Source: Polydactylus sextarius (lineage: Eukaryota; Chordata; Actinopteri; Polynemidae). Taken from it: a stretch of 64,000 nt of DNA. The position numbers and the translations under genes were made by a program. Position 1 is the stretch's first letter. Every line of letters begins with the position of its first letter. Positions 35,601 through 48,836 of the stretch are shown in pieces. Where the stretch lies: positions 14,906,272 through 14,970,271 of the forward strand of contig CM028914.1 of the NCBI GenBank assembly GCA_016801845.1, given 5' to 3'. The notes under the pieces were generated by a model. The model searched no databases. It had not been told where the DNA came from and was given only the letters and a program-made list of their open reading frames with translations.

Positions 35601-38386
35601 CAAGGATGTGCTTAAAATGTTCCGCCGCAGGTTCAGTGAACGATAGAATTCTTCTAAATTTCACTAAATTTCCTTTTTTTATTCTGCTGCTGCCACATGT
35701 TAATAAAAAGCATATGAGAGACATGACAAATAGATGATTAATTAAAAAACAGGATGAACCAGATCCTTGACATGGAGGATGTTTCCAGCCCGGTTAAGTC
35801 TGAATAAGACGATCACATGATGACGTATCAATCAGCTCAGTGAGGCCACTGTGAAAGTTGTTTTATTTTATTGAATACAGATCTATACATTACAGCAGCT
35901 ATTACAGTACAGAACTACAACCAATCTATCAGAAATCTACACCCACAGACAATTTGTTGTGGCGAACCTCAGTCTTGTTCTGGCAGGTTTACAACAAATG
36001 CATATTTTTCAAAAACACAAATCAATTATGTGGCAATCTTGTGGTTGTTATCTGGCAAACAGATGCACATAAACCTTCTCTGTGTTTACTCACATGATGT
36101 TGCTTTTGATTTCTGTGATAACAGCACAGAAAAATCAGAACCACTGTAAATGTGTTCTTTTAAATTCTTTGAAAAAAAAAAAAAAAAAGTGTATAACTAC
36201 AACATCCACAGTTCTTTTCTCAGCTGCGGGACCTCTGTTGCATGTCTATTTCTATTGGCTGTAAAATAGAGATAAACCCGCAGAATAAAATAATAATATC
36301 TATAATAATAATAATGAAAAAAGAAGCAGTTTTAGTGGATTGTTGAGGTGAAATAAGATAAAGTTTCTGTCCAATTTGAAAACCAAATTGAGGCTCAGCT
36401 CACTGGATCCCTGCTGTTTGGCCAACATCCAGTACAAGCTGCTTTTAGTCGTTTGTATTAAAATGAATAGCTAAATTAACACTAATGCACTCTGCAAATT
36501 CCGCCGGGAGAATGACGCTAATGAAAAATAATGGCGTAATGATTTGTTGATGTTTTTCTTTTTTGAAATAACATTAAATGTAAATTCAGTTGACGATATC
36601 AAAAAATGTTTAATCTTTTTAGAAGAAGGGGAAGTAAAAGGAATTAATTACATCTAAATCTTGCTTTCATTTGAGTGTTTTCACAATCCAGTGATTCATC
36701 AGGAAATGGTCAAAGGCAAACACAAGTGAAACTGACATTTACTCACTTTGACTAAAATTACTGCCTAGAAAGAGGGACATTTCAACCTGAAGCGAGAAAA
36801 CAGCGAAGGACATTTCTCAGCACTTTGCTACAGCAGTTTGAATGCATTACTTTGCTGATTTGATGCTTTAAAAAGTATTTAACAACATACAACAACATGT
36901 GTGTAAAGGTACCAAACCGGCACTTTTCTCAGAAGATCATGATAGATTTATCTTATCTTTTTCTTGCCAACAATAAAAGTCAAAATGTGGCATAAGAGTC
37001 ATGTGGATAACACATTTCTGTAGCTGCTCTGCTGCAAACACATTGACACTTCCAGTAACTCATTTTATTCTGAAAAAACTGTAGAAACAAAACTTGTCCT
37101 TGGGACTTTACTAACAAGAGGAAGACATTTTAACAAGTGACATTCGAAGGAGGCATCAGCGAACCAGCAAACACACAGAACTGTCCACTTCATTAATGGT
37201 GTTTTTTTTTCTTTTCTACAAAAATGACATTTACCTTCATCGTGTATGAAGGTAAACAAAAATCATCACATTTGAGGCGATTATGTAATTTGTTTAAAAA
37301 TGACACATCAGAATACTTTAATAATCAATTAGTCAACTAAATGTTGTACCTGTTTTTATCATATTTGAAGTGCTGGATATATAAAGTTAGTCTTTTATCA
37401 ATCTCTCTTGTTTTGTTTTGTTTGTTTGTTGCATTTAGTTCTGTGTTTACAGCACATTTCCCGACGACAGATGGGTGAAGATGCTTTCCACTTTTTTTTT
37501 TTTTTTTTACCGCTTGTTTGTTTTGACTGTCACTCAAACCACACCCACACAGTCCTGATGGTGGATTAAATCACATATTCAGTTTGAAAATCTCCATACA
37601 TAATATTAAATAAGACTTTTTTCTTATAGTTGCTTATTTTGTCATGAATCATTTCAACGCAGGTTTATTGATTGACTGACCTTTAATGATTTAGCAAATT
37701 TATGGCCATTATGGCCTCCTCTCCAGCTGGACTCTCTTATCCATTACACATAAAGTACATATGTACTGTACACACAGCTGCACATACTGTGTAACTGAGG
37801 TACAAACACACATAGTAATAACTCATCACTTTTGCACCGAACCATTTCTTGACACCGCAAACATGACATTAACACATCACCAACATCACCAACCTCCAGA
37901 CACAAGAGTGTGAAAATGATAGACTGGATCAATACTTTGTTTAGCTTGAGAGCAGCTGTTGGCGGGGAACTGAGATCACAAGAGCTCAGTTTCAACGGCC
38001 ACGCCAGCAGCTGCACCGAGATGCTCAGTGCAGGGAGGAGACCTGAGTTTGGGCGGATGCCTCGTGTGGTAAAAAAGCTCCATCTGCTCCGTGAATTCTT
38101 GGATCGTTCTTCATCGCATCAGACTAATTTTGAAAAGTTGCCTGGGTGTTTGTGATCTAATTGTGCGCGGAGCAGCCACAGGCCACCTCAGAGCTGCGGG
38201 TATAAAAACTGTCTGGATTGTTTGTGGTGCCAGTGACGCGTGGATAAACACTGTTGCATGGCAGAAGACAAAAAAATAGCAGGAAAAAAGAAATCCTCAA
38301 GCATTTCAGTTTTCTATTTTATTCAATTTATTGCACCTTAACCATAGAGGAGGAAAAGATGGAAGCAAAGTGCAAAGCTGCTGTGA

Positions 38387-38408
38387 GGGTGGGGGTGGGG
38401 AGGTGGGG
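38387..38408 (+). other. Candidate G-quadruplex motif
   Basis: Four G runs (GGG, GGGGG, GGGG, GGGG) separated by loops of one, one and four bases. This satisfies the usual G3+N1-7 rule on the plus strand. No gene is recognised beside it. Confidence 0.6.
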
Positions 38409-41400
38409 TAGAGTTTGCCTCAGAGTTCTCTGTCATTTACGCTTGGATAAAAAAAAAAAAAAAAAAATCACATACAGGGCCCCTGTCTCATTTCTATGGC
38501 AACCTGAAGGCCATTATCGTACCTTGCCATTCATTATGAAAGGACTTCAGTTGAGGACAGTGCAGTGCATTTCCCGTGCTCACAGCTGGGAAACAGAAGG
38601 AAAGAAATGAATGAGCGAAGGAAAAAAAAAACTGCACTGTGCAGTACAGTGCAGGAAATCTGAATGACTCTTACAGTAGAGCAGTTTATTAATTCAAATG
38701 ACGTGTAAAAGATCGTTTGTAGCAAAAATATGAAGTTAAATACGTATATGGGCGTATATGGGCTGTAGAATGACATCACAAAGCACTGTGAATTGTTTTT
38801 TTGAAAAGAAGCCACTGCATCTTAAACCTACAGCAGATGGTGGTTCTTTTATTTCATGTAGTCTTTGACAATTATTGAGTTTTTTGGCGGGGAAGGAAAG
38901 AACAAGGGCGTACATGGTGAAAATTGTGTTATTTTTTCTTCTGTTTGATCAAGAAAGTCGATTGTCAGTCTCACTCTCTCTTTACTTTTGACCACAGCTC
39001 AGTGCTTACTTTGTAAAACCACACTCTCTTTCTTCAGATACACGAATCATTTACAGGAAGACCTGTACTCTGTCGAAATCTGAAGCGATGCTTGACTTTG
39101 CTCGAATAATACAAAAATAGGCCATACTTAAATATCATCCACGATGACTAAAACCATACAAGAAAAATGTTATGTATTAGAATCATCTGTGTGTTTTTAT
39201 CTCATATAACCGTACGTGACAGTAAAAATGACAGTATAGCATTATGATACATGCAGCACACGCTGGACACACAGCACAAACAGGAGAACTAGTCAACGTA
39301 CTGTTGGCAGAGATGAGCAGCTGCCGTTGCTGCTTTTGTAAAGCATTGACGCATGTTGATGCAAGCGGACACTGAATAATGGCATCTCCTGACCCACTGT
39401 CTGCTGATGAAGACTGACTGATACAGTTGAAAGCTCCAGAACAAGCAAGTAAGTGGACCTTGACTCTGGATTCTTTAGTAACATGTTTGACCCTTTAATC
39501 TTGGAATTAATTTCTGTTTTTAATGCATAACTATGTTTACTTGCCACAGATGTAGAGTATAAAGCTAATTCAGGAAACAAACGGTTTGTAAAACAATATT
39601 CCATTACTATTATGACTTTTTCCTGTTTCAATTTTATTAAATTAAATGGAAACATTGATAAAAAATTATTCAGTGTCCACAAACCATCAAAACAATTGGT
39701 GCAGTTGACTGATTATAGTGAGAGAGAGTTAATGGCTTTTTTAAAGACTCTTTTGATGAACTTTTGATGAGTCTGTTCACAGGTTACTAGAAATACAGAG
39801 TACCTCTGGGAAATTAGACTTATTTTTAGGTTTTTCTTCTTAATATAAAACCAACTTTAAGACAAAAACAGGAAAAATAATTTTTTGGGATACCTGCAAA
39901 AAGGGAAATGTTGATTATTATTATTTATTTATTTATTCTTTACCATTTTCTAGCCTAACATGAAGTAATTAAGTTGACAGATGACCCCTTGGCAACTTCG
40001 GTTTGGTAATTTTTTTTCATATTTGCCAACTATAGCATCAATGGAAAAAATGGCTCAACCGTCAATATAGCTTCTTACTTATGTACTATATGTATATGTA
40101 TATGTATGAATTAATTGTGGAGGAACTAATTGTCTCATACGCGTCAACAAAACTGTACATAATAAACATGGCATTAAATAAGGTCGGTCATGTAGAATTT
40201 GCACTGAAATGCTTCCACACCAACAACAGTCAAGAGTTTAGAGTGAGTAACTGTTGATGATCCTGGGAGTAGTGAGCATAGTTTAATACGTTACTGTGTC
40301 GGTGATAGTGTTGCTGTAGCTAACTGTGTGAGAAAAGTGAGCGGGGTTAGTGTGACAGTGCATTAGCAGCCAGAGTCCATTCTCTGTGTCCCAAGAGACC
40401 AGAGTGGGCATATTAACATTCTCCTCAGAAAGGCCACAGGATCTGCCTTCAATGCCGTCTGACTCCAAACAAAAGATGGTGTGTGTATGTGTGTGCATGT
40501 GTGAGACTCAGAGACAGGCTGGGAGTGTGTAAGATGAGGAGGAAAAAGGCAGGGAGCAAGGGAACAAGGGAAAAAGGGGCTATAGTAGAAGGAGGAGATG
40601 AGTTTCAGTATAAATGTACTGTTGCCTGCTGTGTATAGATTTGCATTCCTCTTCAAGCTCTCACTGTCCTGCAACAATCAAAAACCTTTAAAGAATTCAA
40701 CAGTTGATTGAATTCCTACCTCTGCTTTTGGGTGAAAACAAGTTTTTTTTTTTTTTTCGTCTTTCACAACTTGTGTGACTTACTTATGACGAGTTTTAAA
40801 AAACCAAACTGAAAGTCGAATCATTCCCACGATGAAACATAATCCATGAACATAAACACAAAACTCACGAAATCTAAATCTGACTCATGGTGTTTTTCGA
40901 CCGTGATCACCGCCTTTGTCAACCACTCTGAATCTGTTAAGGTTTAGTGACTATTGCTTTCTAGTACGAGAAACAGGATTAGTTGCTATGCAAACTGTAA
41001 CCAGGGCATTTATGAGCTCTTCTTCCTTACTCACACATATACAATGTCTATTTTTATTTATGCACTTCTCTTTGGGATCTTCTTTGTGCTGTGTCTTAAG
41101 AAAACACAGCACATGTGCTGGTTATATACAAGCCATAATATGTGAAGGGGGCCTTCTTAAATTTGATTATACTGTAGATACCAGTGCTGGTGCCTGGCTG
41201 CATCACTGTCATACCCAGTAGCAACTGTAGACAATTGACTTCCTATGCATAACTCAAACATCTGGCTTTCATCACTGAGTGCCTGAAATCTTTTTACATC
41301 CCATGTGCAAACTGCACCATGTCATGCAATCTATCCATGTCCACTCTGTTGCTGTGAAGATCATTCACAACACTCCTGATTACAGTGTGACAATATACAC

Positions 41401-41689
41401 AGCTCGCTGATAGTTACAGCTAAAAGTACAGGTAGCAACAAGCAATCTGTTTGCTGTCAAGATACCTGGATGTGTTCCACATGTCATGAAAGCATTTCTA
41501 TTTTGAGTCATTCATTGTACACATTCTGGACAAAAACAGAAACATAACACAAAAAAATAAAATTAAAGGTAGAATATTATGTAAAGACTATACTGTTCTT
41601 CACATAAATGGGACATATACATGAAAAAATAATAAAGCAATTGAATATACAATATTGTTTTGCAAATACTGTCAGATATCAGATTCTAT

Positions 41690-42150
41690 AATCATGCTAG
41701 CAGCCCTGTGGGTGATGCTACAAGCTAAATGCTAACGTGAATATGCTAAGATGCCAACATGCTAATCTTTAGCGTAGTAATGTTTGCCACTTTGATTTAG
41801 TGTATCTATACATATACATTATAATATTTGCTAATTGGACAAACAAAAGCAAACAGGAATAGTGGATTTTTTTTTTAAGTAATGACCGTAATGCTGTTTT
41901 TTATTCAAAGAATATCAATGTCTGCACCAAATATTTCTTATTGCCATCTGTTCAGTATCCTGTGAGATATTTACCTTAAAACCAGCCTATGACGACACCA
42001 CCAAAGTCATAAAAATACATCTGTAGCAAATTTTGTGCCATGTGGGCATATTTCGCATAAAAGTTGATAGTAAACCATCCAATAGGTATCATAAATATTT
42101 CAGCTTGGACCACAGCAGTGAACTGTCTGACATTTTCATCCCTAAAAACA
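41690..42150. mobile_element. Old, degenerate copy of a common teleost dispersed repeat
   Basis: It contains phrases typical of a repeat I know from many fish genomes: alternating GCTAA/ATGCTAA words, a TGCACCAAAT phrase, GAGATATTTACC, ACCATCCAATAG and ATATTTCAGCTTGGACCA, then CTGACATTTTCATCCC. The order fits, but many words are diverged and no ends were located. The family name was not determined. Confidence 0.5.
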
Positions 42151-43477
42151 GATGATGTGAAAATAATGGCAGTTTGCAAATAAATCTCACAGTCTGTGTC
42201 TTCCAAACTTGTTGCTTTTATCTAAGCTTATTACGTCATTTGAACGACAGGGGGCTGACAAAAACAGGAACAATTCAAACACTACAAATCAAAACACATT
42301 TGTGAAGGTTATGATGCTTGACTTTTATTGACTGTCACTGTTAATTAATTTTCTGAAGGTCTATAATGCTTATTATAGCAAATGACTGTATTTGACTGTT
42401 TTACAAACCCAACCTGATAGTTTCTTCTATTTGTTAACCAGCTTTTGTTTTACCATCATTTGCTTCATGTGCACTGCATTTGTAATAGCTCCTATCTTAT
42501 AAAGCAAAATGTACAACATTATTATTGATTTGGTAAAATATAATTGTACATCGTCTGTAAATAATGACATATACTTGTTGACAGAAGCACAGAATATGAG
42601 TTTAACCCCAAGAAAACTTGTCTTTTTGATAGGAAACGCATAAATGAATAGTCCAATAGCATTTTATTTGCTGATAGCTTGTCATTTAAGGATTGACTGC
42701 TTCTGCAAAGCTGGTTTGAATGGCTTAAAATTCTGTCCATTATGCCGCTTTCTCGTGACCCACATCATATTCAGACACAGTACGACTGTGATTAGCATAA
42801 TTCTAGTAGCTATGATTGAAAAGCTCTGTGACTGACTCACAGCTGGTGCGACAGAGGGCCATCTCCAATGACCTGAAAAGCGGGACATCAGATAAAAGCT
42901 GACAACATTTAACCCTGAAGCAGGGCTGCAGCTGACCTTGTGTATGAGATATCACAGCAAACGTACAGTGTACATACATCTAGAGACACAAGTAAAAAAT
43001 AAAACTGTCAACCTAGGCTATATGGATATACATTATTTCTTCATATTCTTTATAATTTTATTAGTATATATTTGTCTTGCTAGAGTGTCTGAGAGTGAGT
43101 AAATACAGCAGTATCATTTCCATAAGCTGAAATATTCTTTGTGAACTTGTATCTTTTGCTTTCACATAATATTTTCTCTCAATGCAAAATATGCACTTCA
43201 CCTATATCTTCAATCTGTAAAGAAAAAAAGACTATATTGTGCAATAAGAAGTTGAAGGGACAAGAGAAGGTACAATTTATGGCGTGTTTTAGAAAATTAT
43301 TTTCTATCTATACAAACCAATTATGTTCACACTTGTTGTGTGAAAATAACTGTGTTTGAAGTGAATGTGTGCATGTGTGAAGCATTCGTTTTATGATGGA
43401 AGTCTGTGCTATGAGCACATATGGTCAAACAGCACAGTTTCTGCCAAGCTGAATTAGAGGGACACAGAGAATTCAGA

Positions 43478-43479
<2 letters not shown>

Positions 43480-43531
<52 letters not shown>

Positions 43532-43558
43532 GACATATATATATATATATATATATAT
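43480..43558. repeat. (CA)n and (TA)n compound microsatellite
   Basis: A CA run at 43480-43529 is followed, after a short spacer, by a TA run at about 43535-43558. Confidence 0.97.
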
Positions 43559-44067
43559 GCTCACATCTGATGTTTATATTAACGCAGGCAGAATCAGGGA
43601 CAGATTGTGGTTTATATTTACTTTGTAAATTTTGTGAATACAGTACAACAACTGTGAGTTAACTTGTTTAATTGCATGGTATGGAATAGTGTGGGTTAAA
43701 TTATTGTAGTCAACATTAGAGTCAGTTGTTTGGTGGAGTTTTTGGTCTTGGTTTTGCTAAATGAATTACTTTTTTGGTACAAGTAATTAGAAATTAGCTG
43801 TAATGACAGCATCTTTAACCTCTGCTCAACGAAAACCATTCAGGTTTCCCACAAGTTCCAGGTGTGTCTGCCTCTGTGCAGTGATACATTGAGTCCATTA
43901 GCTGGTTACAGCAAAGTGTTGTTTAAAGAAAAGCTACACTAAGGCATGACTGGCATGGAACAAACCAAGAGTGGCAGGAGAGAGACGCTGGCAAACACTT
44001 GAGGCTGGGTTAGATGATGTGGTTTGAGTGCAGCAGCGGCGGGCAGACCGGCAGCACAAGCAGTAAC

Positions 44068-44080
44068 AAGATGGCGGCGG
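44068..44080 (+). promoter_or_regulatory. YY1-type motif AAGATGGCGGCGG in a GC-rich patch
   Basis: The core AAGATGGCGGC is a close match to the YY1 site often placed just downstream of transcription starts. It lies in a CpG-containing stretch (about 44020-44370) unlike its AT-rich surroundings. No exon was identified, so a promoter here is only suggested. Confidence 0.35.
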
Positions 44081-44984
44081 TCTGCAGCAGAGAGTGTAGT
44101 GAGCTCTGTCCAGGGAGAGAAGAGACTGAAAGCTGTAAGCGTAACCTGCTCAGGGCACCTAGGTGCCAAGTATCACAGTGATTTGGAGCCTGTCCCGATC
44201 ACGGGGTGGGGCGGGCAGAGCGGCGCCAGCACCCACACAAGCACTGATAGGTGAGAGGGGGGGGCGCAAGAACAATGGAATGGCTGCCTCCCAGACAGAG
44301 CTGCCGTACTGCAGTGATAAGGGAACAGGAAGGGGGGGGCGGCACAGGAGGTAGACACACCTGCTTCAGCCGCTGGAGCAACAGAGAGTGCAACAGACTG
44401 AGCTGGATTTAAAACATGAGTGAGAGACCAGCCTCTCATCCAGCGATCAGAGGGCATCTCAGGACTCTGTGAGGGCATGAGTGAGATCACTGCGCAGGGG
44501 AAGAGACAAAGACAAAACCACACTCGCTGATATGCTGGACACTCCCATGACAGAGATGAATTTATTCATGCATTAAAACAAGAGAAATACAGAAAATGCA
44601 TCCTAAATGTAAAGGTTTTCTCAGATTTGATCAAATTTATAACATATACAACTAAACATCTTTTAAATTAAATGACAAAATGACAATAATAGATAGATGT
44701 GACTGTAGCCTCATATTACCTCATCACTGGGTGAGTCCACAACTGACTGACAGCAATAAGCTGCTATGCATGTTTAGCCATGAGGTGAATTCATCCAGAT
44801 AAGTGAACAAGCAGAAATAATAAGAATTGTATAATGCGGTCTATTTTTTTCTCCTACAACGGGATGCTTAAAATCTGCTTGCTTAGTGGAAGTCAAAAGC
44901 TTTTCGTATTAATATTTGCTTTGTTTCCTTCCTTTTACCAAAAATAATTTCCACCAGCGTTAATCCAGCTGTGTGCAATGCACC

Positions 44985-45059
44985 TGCTGAACAAGGCAAG
45001 CACTGACACCATAACCTACTGCTGCAGACCTGCTGCTCCGAATAGGAAAACCCCATTGA
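44985..45059. repeat. Local direct repeat, copy 1 (~75 bp)
   Basis: From TGCTGAACAAGGCA to the AAAACCCCATTGA end it matches 45519-45592 closely, including ACTGACACCAT and ACCTACTGCTGCAGACC. The copies are in the same orientation about 534 bp apart. It could be a dispersed element or a local duplication. Confidence 0.8.
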
Positions 45060-45518
45060 TCTAAGACGACATTTCTGCATTTATATTTCACCAACAGTGC
45101 AACACTGTACAAAAAAAAAACCATCCAAAATATGTGAGCTGCCTGTGAGACATAAGTCCTTTTAATGGTCGTCCATTTCAGATGTTGGAAAAAAAAAATC
45201 TTGGAGAGTCTGGGGGGCTCGGGGGGTAAGGCTGTGGTGGGAGGTCTTAATAATGTTGCACACTCACATACTCACACTCACACACACACACAAATACACA
45301 CACACAAATGAAAGTACAGCGTGAATTCTTGAACTGCACATGTGGATGTTAGCTGCTACTGTAATTACTTTTTTTTCTTTTTGTCAAAGTAGAGGATGAC
45401 ATTTCAAAAACCAAACAAAAATCTCATCTGCAATCACTCCACAAATATTCGGCACATATCTTGTTCTTTTCTTCTTCTTCTTTGCTGACTGTCTGGATGT
45501 ATTTTCTCTGCATGTTTA

Positions 45519-45592
45519 TGCTGAACAAGGCAGCCACTGACACCATGACCTACTGCTGCAGACCTGCTGCACTGAGTAGGAAACCCCACTGA
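45519..45592. repeat. Local direct repeat, copy 2 (~74 bp)
   Basis: Second copy of the unit at 44985-45059, differing by scattered substitutions and a small indel. The flanking DNA on both sides is unrelated between the copies, so the conserved block is sharply bounded. Confidence 0.8.
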
Positions 45593-47478
45593 ACTGACAT
45601 GAACATATTTGTGTTTTATCACCCAATACCTGCATAAATGGGTGGTGAGGGGTGGTCAAAAAGAATTTTTCATTCCAGTAAAAAAGTGGCTGACAATAAA
45701 TGCTTTCTCTCACCGATTGTCATTAAGATGCTAATCTCAGATTGAAAGTGTTTTTGAGGCATTACAATCAGATATCTGCAGCTAAACCAAATCAATATGC
45801 ATCTGCTATCTACTGGTCTGGTTCTGCTGTGCAGAGCAGATATTTGTATATTGTTTAGCTGTTGCAGGATTGAAAGGTTTAGAAATGATTTAAGATATGA
45901 TATGGTTGTTTACTGTTTTTGAAATTTGGCAAACCTGCATTACATGTTGCTGAAGTCATTCCCGGGCAACCTTTCTTACAGCTGCATCCTCACATGGTAA
46001 CTTGAAACCAGGCCGGGGAGCAAAACTCCCAATAAGATATGAAGTGCGTGACAATGCGAATGAGTTGCAGATTTACAGAAGTCATTGCTCATTAGGAGCG
46101 ATTGACCACATAGTAAAAATGCCTATTTAATGAATCTCTACATTCCTTAAGAATGGGGGGATTGTACCAAAAATGGCAGATGTTTCTTCAAGCATTCATT
46201 GAATATAGCTAAAAATGCCTTCAAATCAAAGCTGAAAATAGAATCAGAGCTCGAAGCTACCTGTCCTTCAACCACATAATCACTGCATCACATTCAATCC
46301 GCACTAATGAAAGAATGAGGACAAAAACATCAAACGGTATCACTGTTCAAATGCTGTCGAAGCTCCTTGAAAGACGGAGAGCGACTTCAGGGTGGCTGAA
46401 GAAGAAGAAGAAGAAGGAGACATGTAAAGTATAACAAACTGTAGGTGAGGATAAAGGGAGGGGAAAACTGATGAAGCTGTTACTGTGATCACAGATCACC
46501 GACCAATTATAGAAACAGACCAGACACATTTCAACACACTGAACAGTAGTTTCAGGAGAACTGTGAATACTGAGATCTGCAGTCGTGAGCATGATACGCT
46601 GGTTGTCAGTAGCTCAGGACCTGATTTGGCCCCACATCAGTCATTCTTCTCTCAAAACACATTAAAAAACAGTACACATTAGAACAACTTTTCAATTTCA
46701 CTTTTTACTGTATTCCTATTGTCAATTGCTTCATGACTTGGCATCCATGAGAGGGTGGCAACCTCTGCACACATACAAGTATCATACAATTCTCATTCAA
46801 CTCAGCGCCAAGTTCCTCCATACAATATCTTCTATTCACGTGTTAACAAAGAGGCAGACTGAAATAGGTGCACCAGGTATAGAAAAAAGAAAGATGAGAT
46901 TTTTCATGAGGTCAAACACAAGTGTACAGAGCTTTGAGTGTCACGCTCTCATCAGTACTTTGTGCTGCTCTCAAGATAAGGCATGAAGAGCCGGCCGACA
47001 GTTTGAGTGGTAGAATTAAGGAGAAGAGTAATGAATATGAACTTTTTTTCTTCTTTTATTGTGACAGAAATACAAATTAGCAAAGCACCAAATACTATTA
47101 TACTTAAAAAATGTCATTTGCGCTTTTCAGCCTGAGTGATATTATGTGTGCTACACTATTTTCTGTTACGTTGAAATGAATCCACACTGATCTGTTGCTG
47201 TCATTATGTTCCTGTGTGTCAATACGTTACCCACAGAACAGCATGGCTGGGACTGTATTATACAGACTGAGTGAGGTCCTTGTGCCTTGAGCGTGTGTAA
47301 TATTAGTCACTGTGGGTGTAACCACAGTCAGAAATTCCTCCTTCATTCATTGTACCTGCCTCCGAAAAAAAAAAAAAAAAAGAGAATACTGTAAATGTGA
47401 CAGCATTTTGCCATATCACCCCACCTCGTCTGGACGCCCCACTGTTCCAGTCACATGCCCACATTCCACTATCCATTT

Positions 47479-47505
47479 CCCCCCATCTCCCCCACCCAGT
47501 GCCCC
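47479..47505 (-). other. Candidate G-quadruplex motif (minus strand)
   Basis: C runs of 6, 5, 3 and 4 with loops of four, one and four bases on the plus strand give a G3+N1-7 motif on the transcribed (minus) strand, about 240 bp downstream of the mir-125b hairpin in transcription order. Confidence 0.6.
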
Positions 47506-47746
47506 ACACGCTGTGCCTGCCTCTGGGTCCAAGCCCCTCCATATCCTAACAGAAACCTAATGTTCTTCCTTTTTTCGATTCCCTCTATCTCTATTTTTTC
47601 GCTGTGTGGGTGGATCAAATGAACATTCCCTGTCACCGCGCCTAGCTAAAAAAGCAAAGCCGTCCCTTCTTTTGCTGCGCTGTCTGTCTCTCCGCCATGT
47701 TAGTCTTTTCCTTTTTTTTCTGGTTTTAGGTCACAGAGATGTGTGA

Positions 47747-47828
47747 GTGCCCCTCGCAGCTCCCAAGAACCCAACCCGTGCACATCACAGCAAAACGTCA
47801 CAAGTTAGGGTCTCAGGGAATGAGAGAG
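47747..47828 (-). ncRNA. mir125b: mir-125b precursor hairpin (mir-125b-1 type)
   Basis: The 5p arm at 47819-47798 is the complete miR-125b mature sequence, with seed CCCUGAG (TCCCTGAGACCC...). The 3p arm at 47779-47758 (ACGGGTTGGGTTCTTGGGAG...) is of the mir-125b-1 star type, and the arms pair around a loop of about 18 bases. miR-125b is the vertebrate lin-4 homolog; it enters Argonaute and represses mRNAs in differentiation and apoptosis pathways. It is the last member of the minus-strand cluster, about 5.1 kb downstream of let-7a, and probably processed from the same primary transcript. The precursor ends are approximate. Confidence 0.97.
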
Positions 47829-48776
47829 GTACAGATTGCTTTTAGTCTGGCCTTTCCTATGCGACATACAGTAGATCATCAGCTGCTCGAGCACCATGGC
47901 TGAGACTAGAGCAGACAATGGCAGCTTCCTCTCTTCCTGGCTTTGTGCTGTGCCCTAAGTCTCAGTTTTGTCACTAAGACTGGTCTGGTTTCATTAAGTC
48001 GGGGGTCCACGCGACTGTACGTATGGAAACTATGGAGTAAAGTGCACAGCGCATGCATTAGTTTATACTTTACGAGATGATCATGCTAGTCTCTCAAATA
48101 CCGTTACGTGCCGAAAATCACGAGCGCATCACATCACACATAAACACTCTGATAAAAAAAAGTGACCACATATCATCTTATTGCAAGTGAACACACACAT
48201 ACTGTACACACTTATACTGTAGTCTCCACTTAATGGCAATACACACCCAGACAGACAAGACAGCACTTTATTATCACATGATGTTCATAAGAATGGCTCT
48301 GTCTCAGCGTATTTTGGCCTGCCGTCGCCGCCACAGCTTGGCTCAGTTGAACAATGGTATGATAATCGACAGTAAAACATGGATTTTTCTGTTAAAATGC
48401 CATAATCCTGCAATGTGCACATGCGCAGTAGTACCAGTCAGATGACAAGGACAGCAGCAGGCACTGAAAATGGGCTGTCAGGGTCTCACTCAGATAAAAA
48501 TCCCTCCCCATCACTAAAAAAGCCAAAGCTCCTTACCGCTTACATTCTCCCCTGAGATATCCCATCTCCAGACACGCCAGGCTTGTCAGTCCACTGAGAC
48601 CACACCTGTCAATCATGCGGCTCTGACTTTATGGAGGCGAAGCTCATTCGTCAGGTGGACAGAATGAAATCTGACTGCCCGCAAAGATGAAAGAGGAGGG
48701 AGGAATAGGAGGCTGGGAGGGTGAGATGTGACGAGATGCCAGGAAAAGAGGGAGAAGGAAAGAAGGAAAAACTCAC

Positions 48777-48836
48777 CCAGCTGACCGGGGTGGCGGAGGC
48801 TGCCGCAGTCCTCTCTTTATGTCTGCGCCGGTCAGC
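48777..48836 (-). other. Candidate exon of the microRNA host lncRNA
   Basis: A 60-base GC-rich segment on the minus strand is preceded by a pyrimidine-rich acceptor (CCTCTCCTCCTCTGTGCTAG) and followed by the strong donor GTGAGT. It sits about 1 kb upstream of mir-125b in transcription order. Two frames are open but unrecognised. It is best read as a non-coding host exon, from splice-site evidence only. Confidence 0.4.

Larger units (their letters stand above)
28374..47740. other. Gene-poor region between BCO2 and the microRNA cluster
   Basis: No exon of a recognisable protein family was found on either strand. Open frames of up to 177 codons (for example minus 28481-29014) have low-complexity or unrelated translations and no supporting splice sites. 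The region holds microsatellites, poly-A/T runs, an old dispersed repeat near 41.7-42.2 kb, a local duplication at 45.0/45.5 kb and G-rich tracts. The 44.0-44.4 kb stretch is GC-rich. Parts may be introns or downstream exons of the minus-strand microRNA host transcript. Confidence 0.55.

Noticed and set aside
42241..42262. CTCF-like GACAGGGGGCTGAC
   Set aside because: It matches only part of the core and is much weaker than the sites at 10416 and 28358.
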